Made by a program: the position numbers and the translations under genes
Part shown: positions 40,501 to 55,500 of the stretch, piece by piece
How positions within the stretch are numbered: position 1 is the first letter of the stretch
Layout of the letters: the number at the start of each line of letters is the position of its first letter
Assembly: GCA_035578905.1 (NCBI GenBank)
Contig: JAQJVL010001104.1
Coordinates: 62,001 to 126,000 of the forward strand
Length of the DNA: 64,000 nucleotides
Direction of reading: 5' to 3'
Source of the DNA: Stictocephala bisonia
Taxonomy: Eukaryota; Arthropoda; Insecta; Hemiptera; Membracidae
Notes under the pieces: model-generated
What the model was told of the DNA's origin: nothing
The model's input: only the letters and a program-made list of their open reading frames with translations
Database searches by the model: none

Positions 40501-43500
40501 TTTAAAAATCCTCATTGTTTTACTTTTTGAGGGCAATAAATAAATCATGATTTTGCTTGCTCTAAGTTGGGAATAAAAAATATACAGTGACATTAAACTA
40601 TTTCTGAGCACTGGAGTAGGGTAGGGGTTGATGCCTTCACTCTACTCCAACCATGTCAAGGTCGAAAGACACTGGCAGCTATCTGAGCTGTCGCCGTCAG
40701 TGCTTCACCAAACACTGAGATTTCAGTGACCGATCATGTAGTATCGTTTTGGAAGTAGATGGATGGGGGTACCCAACCATGTCCAGATCCAATTTCAATT
40801 CAGTGACAATTGAATCGGTGACAAGCGCCGTGCATATGGTGCGCATGCACGATTCAAAGTAGCGTAGTTCATTCGATATCCACTTGTAGAAGTGTAAACT
40901 ATAGGAACTATAGTCACTGAACTACTGAACTCCTGTCACTGGTATTTCTCACTATCGGTGACAAGCAAATACCATTGACAAAGTCACCGGTATGTCAATA
41001 TCGCCAATCGCTATATTGAGTTTTTGTTGACGTTTACACTAGACATGCAAATTACAGTTACTTTTTCGATAACCTGTTATTTAATTCTATTATGTTCTGG
41101 CAACGTCTTATAATAATCTGTTATTTTTGTAACCTGTTACTCTTGACGCGTTGACGTTCCAGGCAGTTATTTTGTTTCTGTTATGGCCTGACGTTTCTTA
41201 ATAGCTTGAAGCTTCGTTACGGCTGGTCTAGATAACGTTCCAAGTTACCAAAGGTTATGAAGTTACAGTTATGCCTTATGTTACATTACGATAATGCGTT
41301 ATGAGTGTTGTGGCTTTGCTTGACGTTACAGTGTTACCGCTCAAAGTTTGTTCTTTTATCGATAATTTAACTGTAACAGAACGAAGTTACAGTTAATGAT
41401 TGTAAGTATAGCTAAGAATACCAAGAGGTAAAGTATAGCAAGAGTCTTAAGTTTCATTCGTAGTTCTGTTACAGTTCCGTTTACTTCTCAGCCTCAGCGT
41501 GCTATATTTTCTCTCCATTACCACTATGCGATACAATTATATGTTCGTTATAACCTTATCATGCATCAGGACTGGGAGTGACAATAATAACCGAGTATTT
41601 TGTGTAACCTGTTAAATCTATAACAGGTTACATTGCTGAAACCATGTTATTTATCCTGTTTCGTTAAATAACACCCATCTCTTGACAACTCAACTTGACA
41701 CATGGAAGTACGAATAGTACGATGAAAATGAAAACAAGGTTAACCTTGACCAGTCGGCAGTTGTTATCACTAGTTAGTATTGTATTGACAATTAATTATT
41801 TTGTTTCTGTTAGTTGAAACAAAACATTGTAGTCAATGGTGAAATTGAGGTTAGCTGAAAAGAACATATTATTGTGTAACTACTGTTTTATTGATTATTA
41901 GGTTTAACTTTTAATTGAACAAAAATATTGCACATTAATTTTGTTTCTATCTTTTGAAGCTTGTAAATATTAGTATGCAAAGTACCTTGGAAATATATTA
42001 AAAATAAAATAAAATAGATTTTAGTGACTCTTTCCACGACTATTGCTATATTCTTTATATATTGTGAAAATTAAGTTTGTCAGTTTGATTTGATTAAAGT
42101 TTATATATCAACTTTCACAGTAGAGTTAGTAATAAGACTATTATATACTGTTTTCAGCGCCAGATTGCAATTTTTGTTTAGTTTGAATATTTTTGATTTG
42201 TACTCTGAATTTATTTTAGGCCTCCTTTTTATAAGTTATGACAAACATTTCACATATTATTTTACAGTTTATTTAACATATATCTTTATGAATATTTATA
42301 TTTAATCACTGATACAATCATTTCATAGATTCTAAAACAATTTTCCAAACGTTATTAATTATTCAACGAACTAAATAAATAGTGTTAGAATGTATTGCTT
42401 ACTTAATTTCATTGTTTTCATTTTTTTAAATTAAGGATTAAATACTCAACTCGAAAAAAACTCGAACTCAAAATTATGTCTAAAAAATCGACTCGAATCC
42501 TAAAACTGCTACTCGCACACCCGTACAAGACAGCCAAAATAACAACTACTAACTAGTACAATTCCCCCTCATCCTAAGAAAAAAAAAAATAAGAAGAAAT
42601 ATGCTGCGTGCAAGCATTTAGCTATATTGTGAAAGCAAGTGCTTTAAAAAGTTAATGTCTGCTGCATTAAAATAAATATATTTTTATAGATTGCTTTTCT
42701 AGTACAACATTCTTTGCAAGCGTTTAGCTATATTGTGAAAGCAAGTGCTTTAAAAAGTTAACGTCTGCTGTATTAAAACAAATATATTTTTATATATAGC
42801 TTTTCTAGTACAACTGTCATTGAATTTACTTTCCATTTATAAAATGTATTTCAGGTTTATATTTTAATTTTAAAAGTCTATACTGACAAACAGGCAAGAA
42901 TTAAGTATTAAAAATGTAATAACATTCTAGATTCCTGAACTGTTTCAACATTGTACATAAATTGTTATATTGATAACGTGTATATAAGATTTTCTCACAT
43001 AAAACAATCCATCATAAAGTAAACTTCATTAAACCGTATATTTGAATATGTATTATAAAAATTTATTTTAGTTAAAAAAATTGTTAACTTAAAATTAATT
43101 TTGTACTCAGTAAATAACGATAAGGTAAATCCAGACCTGGTCAAACATATCACAATTACTAATAAGGTCAAACGATAAGACCCATAACATGGAATTGTTC
43201 TGTTTATTTTGGTCTTTAGATAGCATTGCCATGAGATTAGTTAATAAACTTATTGCTATAAAAAAAATGACAGCATCACAAACCTCTGATTAAAGAAGTG
43301 ATTCCAAGCCTATTTACAAATATGTTGTCCGTCTGATCAGAATTGGTAAAAAGTTCTGCAGCCACAAATAAGTTGGGTCGAACTTTCCTTGCAGCATCTA
43401 ATAAATACTGTAACAGTTTTAATTAAAGAATTGGAGTTAGTCAAATTTTTTTAATGTCTAAGTCGATGAAGGGTTTTAAGTTAGTTTCTCAACTTATTTA

Positions 43501-46500
43501 TAAATGATGCACGTAAAATGGCAGTGTTTGGTATGGTGATATAACAATTTACCTAAAACAAAATGTAGATAAAAATTGTTAGTTTTATTAAATATCACTA
43601 ACTTTTGTAACTCCAAATATACAGCTTCATCCAGTAAAAGTTTGCATGTTTTCAGTGATTTTGTTTGAAGCTAAAAAGGAAGCTACCTATATCTCTGTGA
43701 TTATTTCTGTTAACACTATTTGCATATTAGTAAAAATATCAGTTCTTTATAATAATTGTATTTCAGTTTTTTATTGTTGCCTTAGTCATGTATAGTTTTA
43801 TATTTGAGTTGTATGAACTTTGGAAATACATACTTATATCCTGTAAATATGGACTCTTTCATCTTCATATTGTTTCTTCCAACCCTTGAATACTTTAGTT
43901 TTTCGTTGTTTACTTCTATCCTAATAAATTTTGCTTGTGATAGAAACCCCTTCAAATAAAGAATTTTAGTTTACTTTAATCTTTTGACATTATAACATCT
44001 GTAAAAGCATGTAGTTTCTAAAATCCACAATATAAAGTATAAACCTTATCAACTCCTCCTTATCAAACTCTCAATATTTTGACAGTACTTGTTTGGGAAC
44101 AAATAATTGACCTTTTTCTAAAATCTAGCTGTTAGTATCCCAACGTAGTTCATTAGTGTAGTTTATTGATAACCTGCCAAAATTTTTGTAAAAGATGTAT
44201 AGATCAAGGAGTGCTGCCTAACTGTTCTGTAAACAACCACCTTATGTAGCTCATATTCATGGAGTTTGTCTACAAGCAACTAAAGAAGAGGTCAGTAGCA
44301 CCATAGACAATAGACAATAGACAATAGACAATAGACAATAGACTTTATTTCCATGATCTTAAAGAACAGGTAAATGCGTCAAATACAATGTAAAATAACT
44401 TAAAAGGATTCAAAAAATTCTTCTAGTCGATAAATGGGTGTAGCCAAAAACCAGGTTTGCAGCTTCTTTTTCAATTTTGGTATTGTACAGTTCTTAAAAT
44501 CTTGTGGCAGCTTATTGAAGAGTCTTGCTCCGACGTAAGAAGGCTTCTTTGTGAAGAGTGCAGATCTGTGTGCAGGAAGATGGTAATCCTGGGCTTGCCT
44601 AGTGAAATGGTGATGTTTTGATTCATTTCGAATTAGGTCCTGCTTTAATGCATAAGATATAACATCAATTATGTAAATTGAGCCATCATTTTTATAAGCA
44701 CACAGATTTCTCATCCAACATTAAATTGTCTGTCTCAAATTATCAGCTGTTTTTGAGCTTCATTGTGAAGCGCTAATGTAGTGTAAATGTAATGATAATC
44801 AAGGGTAGCACCAAAAATTTGTAAAACTTTTTAAAAATATTTTTGTATGTGAGTCAAGCAAACTCTTCTTCCCAGGTAATTTTATTGATGGTAAATATCC
44901 TTTAATTTTTTTCTGAACCTTAAAATCATTATAGCTATTATGCAATATTTCAACCTTTTGCCTCCTTAATATTCGTGTATGAAACAAGAAGTAAGTATTG
45001 ATGATAATTATTAAGTAAGCCTACCTCAGCTACCACTAGAGGTGTTGAATGGCAATTATCCAGCCGAATGCCGTCAAATACTCTGGCTGTCTGTTCAACG
45101 TATTCCTGCATGTGTTGCCATAGAAATGGACAGTCCTCTGGTTTCTCTCCGTACCTTTTAAAGTGAACAAATTACAGCAGCATAGAATTACTTCAATATT
45201 TGTACGTTTAGTATTAAAAAATCAAAAATTAATCAATAAATAAATACATATAAGATGAAAGAAAGTTATTTTTTACAATCTCATTTAAATTAATGATTCA
45301 TCTATAAAGAGAATTTTGCTTGGAAAAAATAATTTTGCTTAGAATAGTTGCATATCTTTGTTTCATTCACTAGAAAATGGAAAACGAGCCTTATCTCGAT
45401 TTCTCTATGTTGATAATGCTTACTTTCACATATTTTATGAAAGAATGACAGCATGGTTCTTAACCTTTTTTATTATCTCCACAAATGTGAAAAGGATTTT
45501 TGGAATTCATCTAAGAACCCTATCCATGCGACCTCCTAAGTCACTATGATATGAGCAATGTTTTGTTTTTATAACAAACCTTGTTTATTTTTAATTATTA
45601 CTAAGAGCTACTAAATTATTTTGTATTCAGATTTTTGACAATTTAACCTTGAACATAGTGATATCTAGAACTAAAATATTTTCACCCTAAAGCACAAAGC
45701 ACAGACAATCAGCCAGTGATAAACACACTTTTATTTAAAAGTTAATATTAAATAAGTTAAGGTTGAAGGGTCAGTTAAGTTAAAGTTACTGAGACCACTA
45801 ACTTTACAACGAAAACGTTTAACTAAGAAAGTATAACAAACTAGCAAGATTCAGAAGTTAGTTTAGCCCTTATTCCTTGGGCTAATCATATATAAAACAA
45901 CACTTGTGTCAATAAGAAATGAAAGAATGACATACCTCAGTTTAACACTGTCACCCCAAGCTATGAGTTCTCTACGCAAATAAATATTGGATTCCGGACT
46001 GGCAAAGTTGGACAGAGGATCTGCGTTCATCACCCATCCGTTATGCGCCATCACGTAACATGCCTTGTTGGAATACATTACATCTTCACTCAACAAGTCA
46101 TCAGCATCTGTGAAGTATCTGAAAAATAAATATATAGAAAATGATTGTAGCCTTTAAATCAACTTTTTGAGCTGTTTTACAATCAAGATTCCTGCGTTCA
46201 CTGAACATAAGCGTTTTATATTCACAGACAAATGTAGTAACATTGCATAATAACATAATGAATGATTTAAGATTGAGTGGGTGTTGTGAGCGAAACAAAA
46301 TCAAAGTTAAACAATATATTTAAATTTTGCTAACTTGTTCGGTATTGAAGTAACAAATGTGGCAAGTTTTCAAATTAATGCCCGTATAATGTACATACAC
46401 TGATATAAAAACAAATTAATAACACTGAGTTTTTCTCTCAAACTGAGAAATAAAGTGTTTGATTTGTTTGAAATTTAGACAAATATATGTATTATAAAGT

Positions 46501-49500
46501 ACATATTACGTTATAAATACATATTCATATAAATCTAAAAATTTTAATATATAATTAAATATATATATATACTAGCCGTGAGTGATAAAATATAATATTT
46601 ACAGTATATACCTAAACTTCACTTAGTAAAATATTACTATACACATAAAAGCATGTAGTCTAATATGACAGTTTAATTATCAGTATAGAGAATCAGAGAG
46701 GCTTCATTTTGTTACTTTCATCGTCACTCTTATCAGATAAATCACTCAAAAATGTTGCAAGTGATATATTCATGAATGTCATCATAACTTGGCACATTCA
46801 GCGAATACATATTTTATTCGCAAACAGAACAAAAGGAATAAAACAACATAAACATGCTCCGTACACAGACGAAAGGCTTACTTTGCAATACAGATGATAT
46901 TTGGCGCCAAGACAGCTTTGGTACGCTTCTGAAGTATGAATAGTACAAATACATGATTCCATAGATGTAAGAATAAAACACACAACTTGATTCTCCAGTT
47001 GCTACCAAAAATATCAATGCCTTATTCATTCGTAACCGACTGTAAGAATTTAGTGTGCAATACTCAGAATACTTATACTTACCTGCTCGAGTGTGGCTTT
47101 AAAGGGTTAAGAGGGTATGAGGGTTTTTTAATTATCATATATCAAGTATAAAAAAAATGTTATAAGAACGTTTTACTTTTTTTTTAATATGTGCTGTAAA
47201 ATGCTATATTTTGCTCTGGTTCAAAGCAGGATTGAATATGGAATTGTTTTATACGGAAGTGCATACATATTCTAATACTAAATCATAAATCTAAATTCAT
47301 TATTTTTGCAGCAAAAACATTTTGTTACAGTAATTATTTTAAAGAAAATTACAGAACCTTCACATTTTTGGTTTGATCACCTACAAATGTTACCACTAAA
47401 ATATCTTTTTGTTTTTAAAGTATTAAAATATTGTTTTAGTGTGGTGAGATCCATAAATCAGGTCTTAAAATATAAATATAAACTGATAAATATAGATCAT
47501 GTTCAAGTACCTAGCCAAATAATATGTTTTTAGTAAATCTTTTATGTTTATAGCACTATGGATATTTAACAAACTCCCAAACACCATTAAATGATCAAAA
47601 TGTAAGGTAGTATTTTTGAAAAAGCTCAGGAAATGGCTGCTTGAAATTGAAAATGTACATGTCTTTTTAAATAAACAAGTTTAATCAGGTAAGTAATTAA
47701 TATTTTTCTATTTATTTCCTCATTATTTATGTATGAAGAAGTTCCATTTTTGTTTTTATATTATTTGAGCAAGTTTTTTTAAATATAAATAATAAGCTGG
47801 TAGCATGGTTTTAAGTTTTTAAGTAAACATTTTCTTTTAATGAGGCAAGAGTATTTATTTTTTAACTAATGTACTGGTCACTGTTTTGATAGTGTGTGCA
47901 TAATATATATAATATATAGAATAAAGTGTACTAGAATTACCAAACAGGCTTACCCTTGCTGGCCATGTATTTTTTCCTACAAAGAAATGTTTTAAACGAT
48001 TTTCACTAAATCATTGGCCTATTAGTTTATTTGCACTGTGCAGTCAGTTATTCAACCTATTAAAACCAAGGAAAATGTAAGCATTTGGCAAAAAATGCAT
48101 AAAAAATACAATTTTCAAACTAGAGCAAAAATTGTTATATTTTTATAGTAAAACAGGCTTCAAAAATATATAGTTTATGTGTACTTAAACAAATAATAAC
48201 ATAAAAAATATGTTTTTTCTTATTTTTATACATTTTGAAAGTATGTTTACATTCTTTTTAGTAAACAACTAAAAATCATTACTGAGTTTGTTGAAAATTT
48301 AATTCTCTAAAAGAAAATATAATATTTTATAATAAAGTTATAATATAAAATAACAATTGAGCACCCTTACACATTTTATTAAATCATCACCAACCGGTTT
48401 CGGCAATCATGCCATCTTCATAGGTGTTTACTTTTCAAAAGATGGCATAATTGCCGAAATCAGTCGGTGAAGATTTAATAAAATGTTTAAGGGTGCTCAA
48501 TTGTTATTTTATATCATAACTTTATTATACATAGCAGCCTAGGTATACAACTTTTCTACTAATATTTTATGAATAATATTTTTAAATCAATAAAAAAATT
48601 TTTTTTCTAAACCGATGGAAAATTTGTCATTTTGACTTCAGCCAAAAATACAAAACAATGCTTACCTAGAACTACAGGAGGATAAAACTTGAATGGGAGT
48701 TCAATTTATAATATATTTACATTAATAAATATGTAGCATTTAAGTATTTGAAAATTATAGGACAAACTTTATACTATACAAATATAATAAAAATAGAAAC
48801 TTACACTATTGGTAATCTTTAATGTAAGTAATAAGAAAACATTCACACTCAAATTTAGCTTATGTTTACAATCTCAAACCGAAAGCTAAATTTGATTGTA
48901 AAACAAACCAGCTGATTGTTACAAAGCTGACAAGAAACAGAAAGCAATATTAAAGCCCATAGAGTAACAATGTTGGTTATTATTGTCATACACATCGTAG
49001 CTTAGCTCTCAAACATCATAGTTTGGCGCAAGACATTGCTGATTTGCAACATATTTTAGTTTATAAAACGATCAAGTGGTGGCTATATTTTTTTCAGTCT
49101 TCACAGATTGTTTTTGTTAATATTTTTAACCATTTAATGCTATAGTTTATTTTTTTTTAATATTTAAAAGGCAATGTTGAACCCAGATCGGCCATCACGG
49201 AACGGTTCCATGAAAATAGGCAAATGGGTTAGGGAAAAATTTATCAATTTTGAATTTTACTTCGATTTTTTATTATAATGTACAAATACTAATGAAGAGT
49301 TTTACAGTACATAAGTGCTACTATATATTTATTTTTTTACAAATGCCAGGTAATTATGATTTTTTTTCTTATTTATACGAGGGCCGTTCGGAAAGTATCA
49401 TGCGGTTGCTCATAGAATAGGAAGTGGAGGGAATAGTGCTGCCATAGTAGCGTTGACGTCAGTCAGCATCCAGCCGTGGTACTGTGAAGGTCGTCCGAGC

Positions 49501-52500
49501 GCTAGTTCATTTTCTGTAGCTTGTGAAAATGGAGTCTGTCATAAAAAGTCCCGCCAAATGTGAGGTGCGATCTGTCATTCTATTTTTTACAGCCAAGCAG
49601 TATTCAGTGGCAGCCATTCATAGAGAACTGTGCACTGTGTATGGGCCGGCAGTAATGAGTGAAGGAGTTGTTCGGAAATGGGCCAGACATTTCAAAAACG
49701 GCCGAACTAACGTCCATGATGAAGAGAGGAGTGGCAGACCATCTGAGGTTACCGATGGACTTGTCAAGGAAATCAACGAGAGGATTCGTGACAATCGACG
49801 GTTCACTATCTCAGAGCTTTGGGATGAATTTCAACAGATTTCTAGGACTGTTTTGTACGAGATAGTGACAGAAAGGTTAGGATACAAGAAATTCTGTGCT
49901 CGATGGGTCCCGAAAAATTTTTCAGAAAACCACAAAAACCAGCGAATGGACTCTTCTATTGACTTTCTTATGTGCTATGATCAAGATGGTCATGGGGGGG
50001 GGGCCAAATGATTGAGGCAGTCCCCAGGACAGCGCAAAGCTGCATGGATTTGAAACCTGGGGACTGCTTCACTCGTAGGGGTGACATAGTGCACTCAAGA
50101 CCGTCCGGGAGTAGGTAGGGCTTGGGCGGTCTCATAAGAGAGGTCGTTCAGGTCATGCCTTGTGTAGTTAACTACAACCTGCACGTTGGTGGCCCTGCTT
50201 TTACTAATCCCGGCGGATCTAGGCTGGAGTCCCGATTGACTCTCTGATGGTGGGCAGCAGCGCTATCAGTACCAGGTTATGCTGGCAGCTCTCACTGGAT
50301 GCCCTGAAACCGGTCAGATTGACCAGGATGGGGATCTGCGAACCCTAGGCTAAAGTGTTATGCGACCCGTGCTGATGGTCTCGTGGCATTGGGGGTATAT
50401 TCAATGTCATTAACGGAGCCCTCTGGGAACCAGGGGAAACCCAGTTGTATTACCCTTATCTCCCTATTCGGGTCACTGGGGAGATGGACTGTCAAAACCC
50501 GGTTCTCGTGGGAACAAAATGGATGATGAACAAACAAAAAAGTCACATATGTTACAGGTTGGCGGGGTGGATGTGAATCCAGAAGACTTGCCAATCGAAA
50601 AAATGAGAGTGTCCGACATAGTTACTATGGAGGAAGAAGCACTTCTAATATCCGATGAGGAAAAAGTGAACTCTGAGGAGAAGCCGGCACCAAAGAAGAG
50701 GCTCTCCAGAAGTGAGTTAAGGAAGAAAAGGATAGAGGAGGCCCTCGCGAGAGGCGAGCCTATCCTTTCCAGGAGCGAGAGGAAGAAGGTCTGGGAGGAA
50801 AAAAACCGTGAGCGCGGTAATGCCCCTGGATCTTCTGGCCAGACTACCTCTGGAGTGGGTGTGAAGAGGTTGCATTCGCAGCTGACACCCGAAAGCCGAG
50901 GTAACCCAGACAAGAGAAGGAAAGGGCATGACGAGACCCCTAGCTGCGCTAGAGGGGCCGAGACGTATGCGGAGAAGATCTCTGTAGAGAAGATTGCTGT
51001 GGTCAGACAAGATCACCCAGCAACTAAGCTCACGGAGGATGAAGCTAAGTGCTTGAAGAGGGAGCTGGGCAAACGTGCTATGAAAAGCAAAGACGTGAGA
51101 ATGTCCAGTTGCCACGTGGAGGGAGGTGCATTGGTGGTGGGTTGCACTAACTCCACGACAAAGGAGTGGCTGGAGAAACAAGTCCTGGAGTTGAACCCTT
51201 TTCAGGGTATTCAACTGAAGACAGGGCCAGCTAGGACCCTTGTTAAAATGGTCACGGTCACTACCTTTGTGCCCAAGACCGTTGAAGTCGATGATACCAA
51301 GGAACTTCTGGAAGCCTTGAAGAACCAGAGTGACTTGGACACAGACCACTGGACGATTGTTGGAGGGAATACAAACCCCAACGGTCAATTCCTGGTCTTC
51401 CATATCGACGAGGACTCTCTGGTAAAGCTGAAGGCTCTTGCGATGCGCCCATTCGTGGGCTGCGAGAGGATTACCTTCAAGCTGCAGGGAAAAGGTCCTC
51501 AATAGATGACTGCAGTGCTTCAGATAAATCTCCATCACAGCAGAGCAGCAACGGCTACACTCTGCCAGAAGATACTGGCTGACAACATAGGAGTAGTTTT
51601 TATTCAAGAACCATGGACCGTTGGCAGCCGTGTAATGGGGATGAGCACTGCAAGAGGTAAGTTGATTTACGATATAGGCAGTAACAATCCTAGGGCTTGT
51701 ATATATGTCAGCAACAGTATAAAATCACTGAAAATTTCACAACTGTGTTCTAGAGACACAGCCGTAACAGAGGTACAACTGCAAGCCGGTAATGGTAACA
51801 TTACGATGACGCTTGCATCTGCGTACCTCCCATATGATGCACCAGAACCACCGCCGACCACTGAGATGAGGCGGATTGTGGAAGAATGCATCAGCAACAA
51901 TCGTCACCTGGTTATGGGATGTGACGCCAACTCACACCACATGGCGTGGGGTAGCAGCGACGTCAACAACCGTGGTGAGTGTCTATTGAATTTTATAGCT
52001 GAATCTAATTTAGTTATAATTAATCAAGGCCGTAAGCCAACCTTTATGCAAAGAAGAGGTGTAGGGGTAAGAGAGGAGGTCTTGGACATAACCTTGGCTA
52101 GCTGCTACGCAGCTACAAAGGTTATTAACTGGAGAGTGCTAGACGATCCGTCAGCTTCGGATCACAACTACATCTCATTTAAGGTAAGTTCGTACAGCAT
52201 AGATGAGACTTACAGAAACCCTAGGCGTACAGATTGGGAAAAATTCCAGTTGGAGTTAGAAAACAATCTGGGTCAAACTGAATTAATACAAGGGCAAGGT
52301 ACTGATATGATGGCGAATTCCACGAGGAACGCCGTAATGGAAGCATATCACAAAGCCTGCCCTGAGACACGTAAAAGCTCCAGGAAGCAGGCCTGTTGGT
52401 GGTCGCAGGGTCTGGAGATCCGGAGGAAAAACATACGTAGAATGTATAACGTAAGTAAACGCACAGGTAACTGGGATAGATACTCAGCAGCATTAACAGA

Positions 52501-55500
52501 GTATAACAAGGAGATAAGAAAGGCCAAGAGAAACTCGTGGAGAGAGTTCTGTCAGAGTATTGATAGAGTACCTGACTGTGCAAAACTCCACAAGATCTTG
52601 GCCAAGAGTCCTAACAATGTAGCGGGCACAATCCTAAAGGAAGATGGTACCCACACAAACAGTCCCGAGGAAACGCTTCAGGTATTACTGAGTACACATT
52701 TCCCGGGATCTTTTCAGCCTAACGTCACGGTGGAAGAAGAAGTCAGAAGAGAGCCGAGAGGGAGAGCGACTCGTGAGGACTGGGACTGTGCAAAGGCTGT
52801 TATTACCTATCAAGGTGTTAAATGGGCTTTGAACTCGTTTCAACCATTTAAATCACCAGGAACCGATGGTATCTTTCCTGCTCTCTTAAGTGCGGACCTG
52901 GTAATTCCACACCTCCTACGCCTGTTCAGATTGAGTCTGGCAACAGGAGTTATCCCTGCATCATGGAGAACCTCTAGAGTGATCTTCATTCCCAAGCCAG
53001 GTAAAGAATCCTATGATGTAGCAAAGTCTTATAGACCTATAAGTCTTACCTCCTTCTTCACTAAGACCATGGAGAAGGTATTGGATAGGCATATAAGGAA
53101 CACTATCTTGGTAAACCGGCCTCTGCACCGGAACCAACATGCCTACCAAATGGGTAAATCCTGCGAAACGGCCTTGCATTGCTTGGTCAGTAGGATTGAA
53201 CAAGCTATTGCGCAAAAGGAAATAGCTTTGGCAGTATTCCTGGATATAGAAGGAGCTTTTGATAACACGAGCACTGGCTCGATAGTGTCAAAGCTGGTAT
53301 CAAGGAATACTGAAAGCACAATTGTAAGGTGGATCAACAATATGCTAAGTAGCAGGAGAGCAGAAGCATCCTTGTGCGGGGTTACAAGAGAGGTCAAAAC
53401 CCAGCGAGGATGTCCACAGGGTGGAGTGCTGTCACCGAGTCTGTGGAACATTGTTGTGGATGATCTCCTCTGTACCCTAAACAATCAAGGCATGTATGCT
53501 CAAGGATATGCGGATGATATTGTTATTATTGTAAGAGGCAAGTACATAAACACATGTGCTGAACTCATGCAAAGGGCTCTTACAATTGTGGAGGGATGGT
53601 GTGAGGATGAGGGGCTATCAGTAAACCCCTTGAAGACCTTCATGGTACCCTTCACAAATAAAAGAAGCCTAGAGGTGATAAGACCGATGTTATGCGGCGA
53701 CCGAATACAGGTTAGCAAAGAGTTTAAGTACTTGGGAATCAAGCTTGACGACAAACTAACCTGGAATAGACACCTTGACTATATTACTAAACGCTCTCAG
53801 ACCACACTAATGATGGTGAGACGCGCGGTTGGGTGTACTTGGGGTCTCCGACCAGAGATGTCAAACTGGCTATACACTAGGGTCATAAGACCGATGCTAG
53901 TGTATGGATCTATTGTGTGGTGGCCTAAGGTACAACAAAGCACAGCAGCTGCAATCTTATCAAGGGTGCAGCGAGTGGCGTGTCTGAGTACATTAGGAGC
54001 CTTTAGGGGTACATCCACGGCTGCGATGGAGGTAGTTCTGAACCTCCCCCCCCTCGACTTGTTTGTCAAAGGGGAGGCAAGGACAGCTGCCTACAGAATG
54101 CAGTGCAGTGGGAATTGGCGTTACCATCCTGACAGTAAGCATTCTAGAATAATCGAAGTCTTGAAGCTAGATATTCTAGACATGGTGCCGGATAGAATGG
54201 TAAAAACCACAGATCTCGAAAAGCCATACCATGTTAACATAGGTGGTAGGGATGTGTGGAAAGAGGGGGAACCCAACTATATGTATAACGCCCTTACCTG
54301 GTACACAGACGGGTCAAAGACCAGGAAAGGAACTGGTGCAGGTGTATTTGGCATCAGACCCAGGGTAAGCGAAAGCATAAGCCTGGGTAAATTTGCAACC
54401 GTCTTCCAAGCTGAGGTCACTGCCCTTGCTGAATGTGCGAGGATTAATGTAAATAGAGGCTATAAGGGCAAAGTCATTTACATTAACTCGGATAGTAAGG
54501 CAGCACTGATGGCCCTGGCTAAACAGGCTTACAGTTCCAGGACTGTATGGGAGTGCCATAAGGCAATTAAGGCACTGGCAGAATCCAACAAGGTTTGCTT
54601 GAATTGGGTGCCAGGGCACAGTGGGATCAAAGGGAACGAAGAAGCAGATAGGTGTGCCAACGTAGGAGCTGACTGCATTCTCTTTGGCCCAGAACCTGCG
54701 TGCTGCATAGCATACAGCCAAGCACGTGAGTCAGTATCTCAGTGGGTTGCAGGTGAGCAACAAAGACACTGGGAAAATACTGACGGCAACATTCAGGCAA
54801 AGAGGATACTAAGGGGCTCCTCAAAGTCCCTATCAGTAGAGGCCCTACGGCTAAACAGGAAGGAACTCCGAAGAGTGGTAGGATTTATTACTGGCCATTG
54901 GTTGTTCCGTAGTCACCTACGAAGAATAGGAGTGATGGTTGACACCACCCTATGTAGGAAATGTGGAGAGGAGGAAGAAACAGCTCACCACATAATATTT
55001 GAATGTCCAGCATTGATGCGACATCGCCTAAACTCCTTCGGGCCACAATTATGTGTAGATGAAGGAGGTCAACAGGAAAATACTGTATCCAAGATCCTAA
55101 GGTTCTCAAGAGGCCTGGGATTCGATACAGTTTAAACCTGTGAAAGAGGGTGCACAATAAGCCAACAGGCTGAGAGGCAACTACCAGGATGCATATGCAC
55201 AATCCTGGCCCTCAGTAAAAAAATAAAAAAAAAAAAAAAAAAAAGGTCATTCTTATCTGAACTGAATTGTAACGGGCGATGAAACATGGGCTAAAAATGT
55301 GAATCTGGAGACCAAAGAACAATCAAAGGTGTGGGGTCGTACACACTCGCCATACAAACCAACGAAAGCCCGGCAGGATTTTTCCGGCAGGAAGTTAATG
55401 GCAACTTTGTTTTGGGATGCAAAAGGAATTCTTCTTGTGAAGTTTAGGGAGCATGGGGCAACAATCAACGTAGATTCGTACGTTTAAACTTTAAAAAACC

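Larger units (their letters stand above)
39319..42525 (+). mobile_element. hAT-like element, 3207 bp, host of a second hAT
   Basis: Ends TAGGAGTGTGCGAGTAG and (right, reversed) TACGGGTGTGCGAGTAG; flanking octamers CAAGATAG (39311-39318) and CAAGACAG (42526-42533) differ at one base, as expected for an older 8-bp hAT duplication. Same end sequence as 13656-15991 but different interior. No transposase seen. The nested element at 40087-41013 interrupts it. Confidence 0.85.
49994..55244 (+). mobile_element. Full-length LOA/R1/I-group LINE with intact ORFs
   Basis: A 5251-bp insertion in the mariner transposase: G-rich 5' start (gggggggggggcc), 525-bp leader, ORF1, ORF2, short 3' UTR and an A-rich tail (55216-55244), bracketed by GGTCAT. 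Both ORFs are uninterrupted, so it is young. The leader (49994-50518) probably contains an internal promoter, but I see no specific motif. The LOA/R1/I grouping rests on endonuclease style plus the C-terminal RNase H. Confidence 0.93.

Noticed and set aside
40087..41013. Possible regulatory cluster of CAGTGAC sites
   Set aside because: The clear TIRs and 8-bp duplication show these are subterminal repeats of a hAT-like element; no evidence of host regulation.
42090..42305. Hydrophobic 71-codon ORF resembling a membrane peptide
   Set aside because: Lies inside a hAT-like non-autonomous element in T-rich sequence; hydrophobicity follows from base composition.
50717..51607. 296-codon minus-strand ORF opposite LINE ORF1
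   Set aside because: It is a shadow of ORF1 in the complementary frame; no motif and no supporting context.
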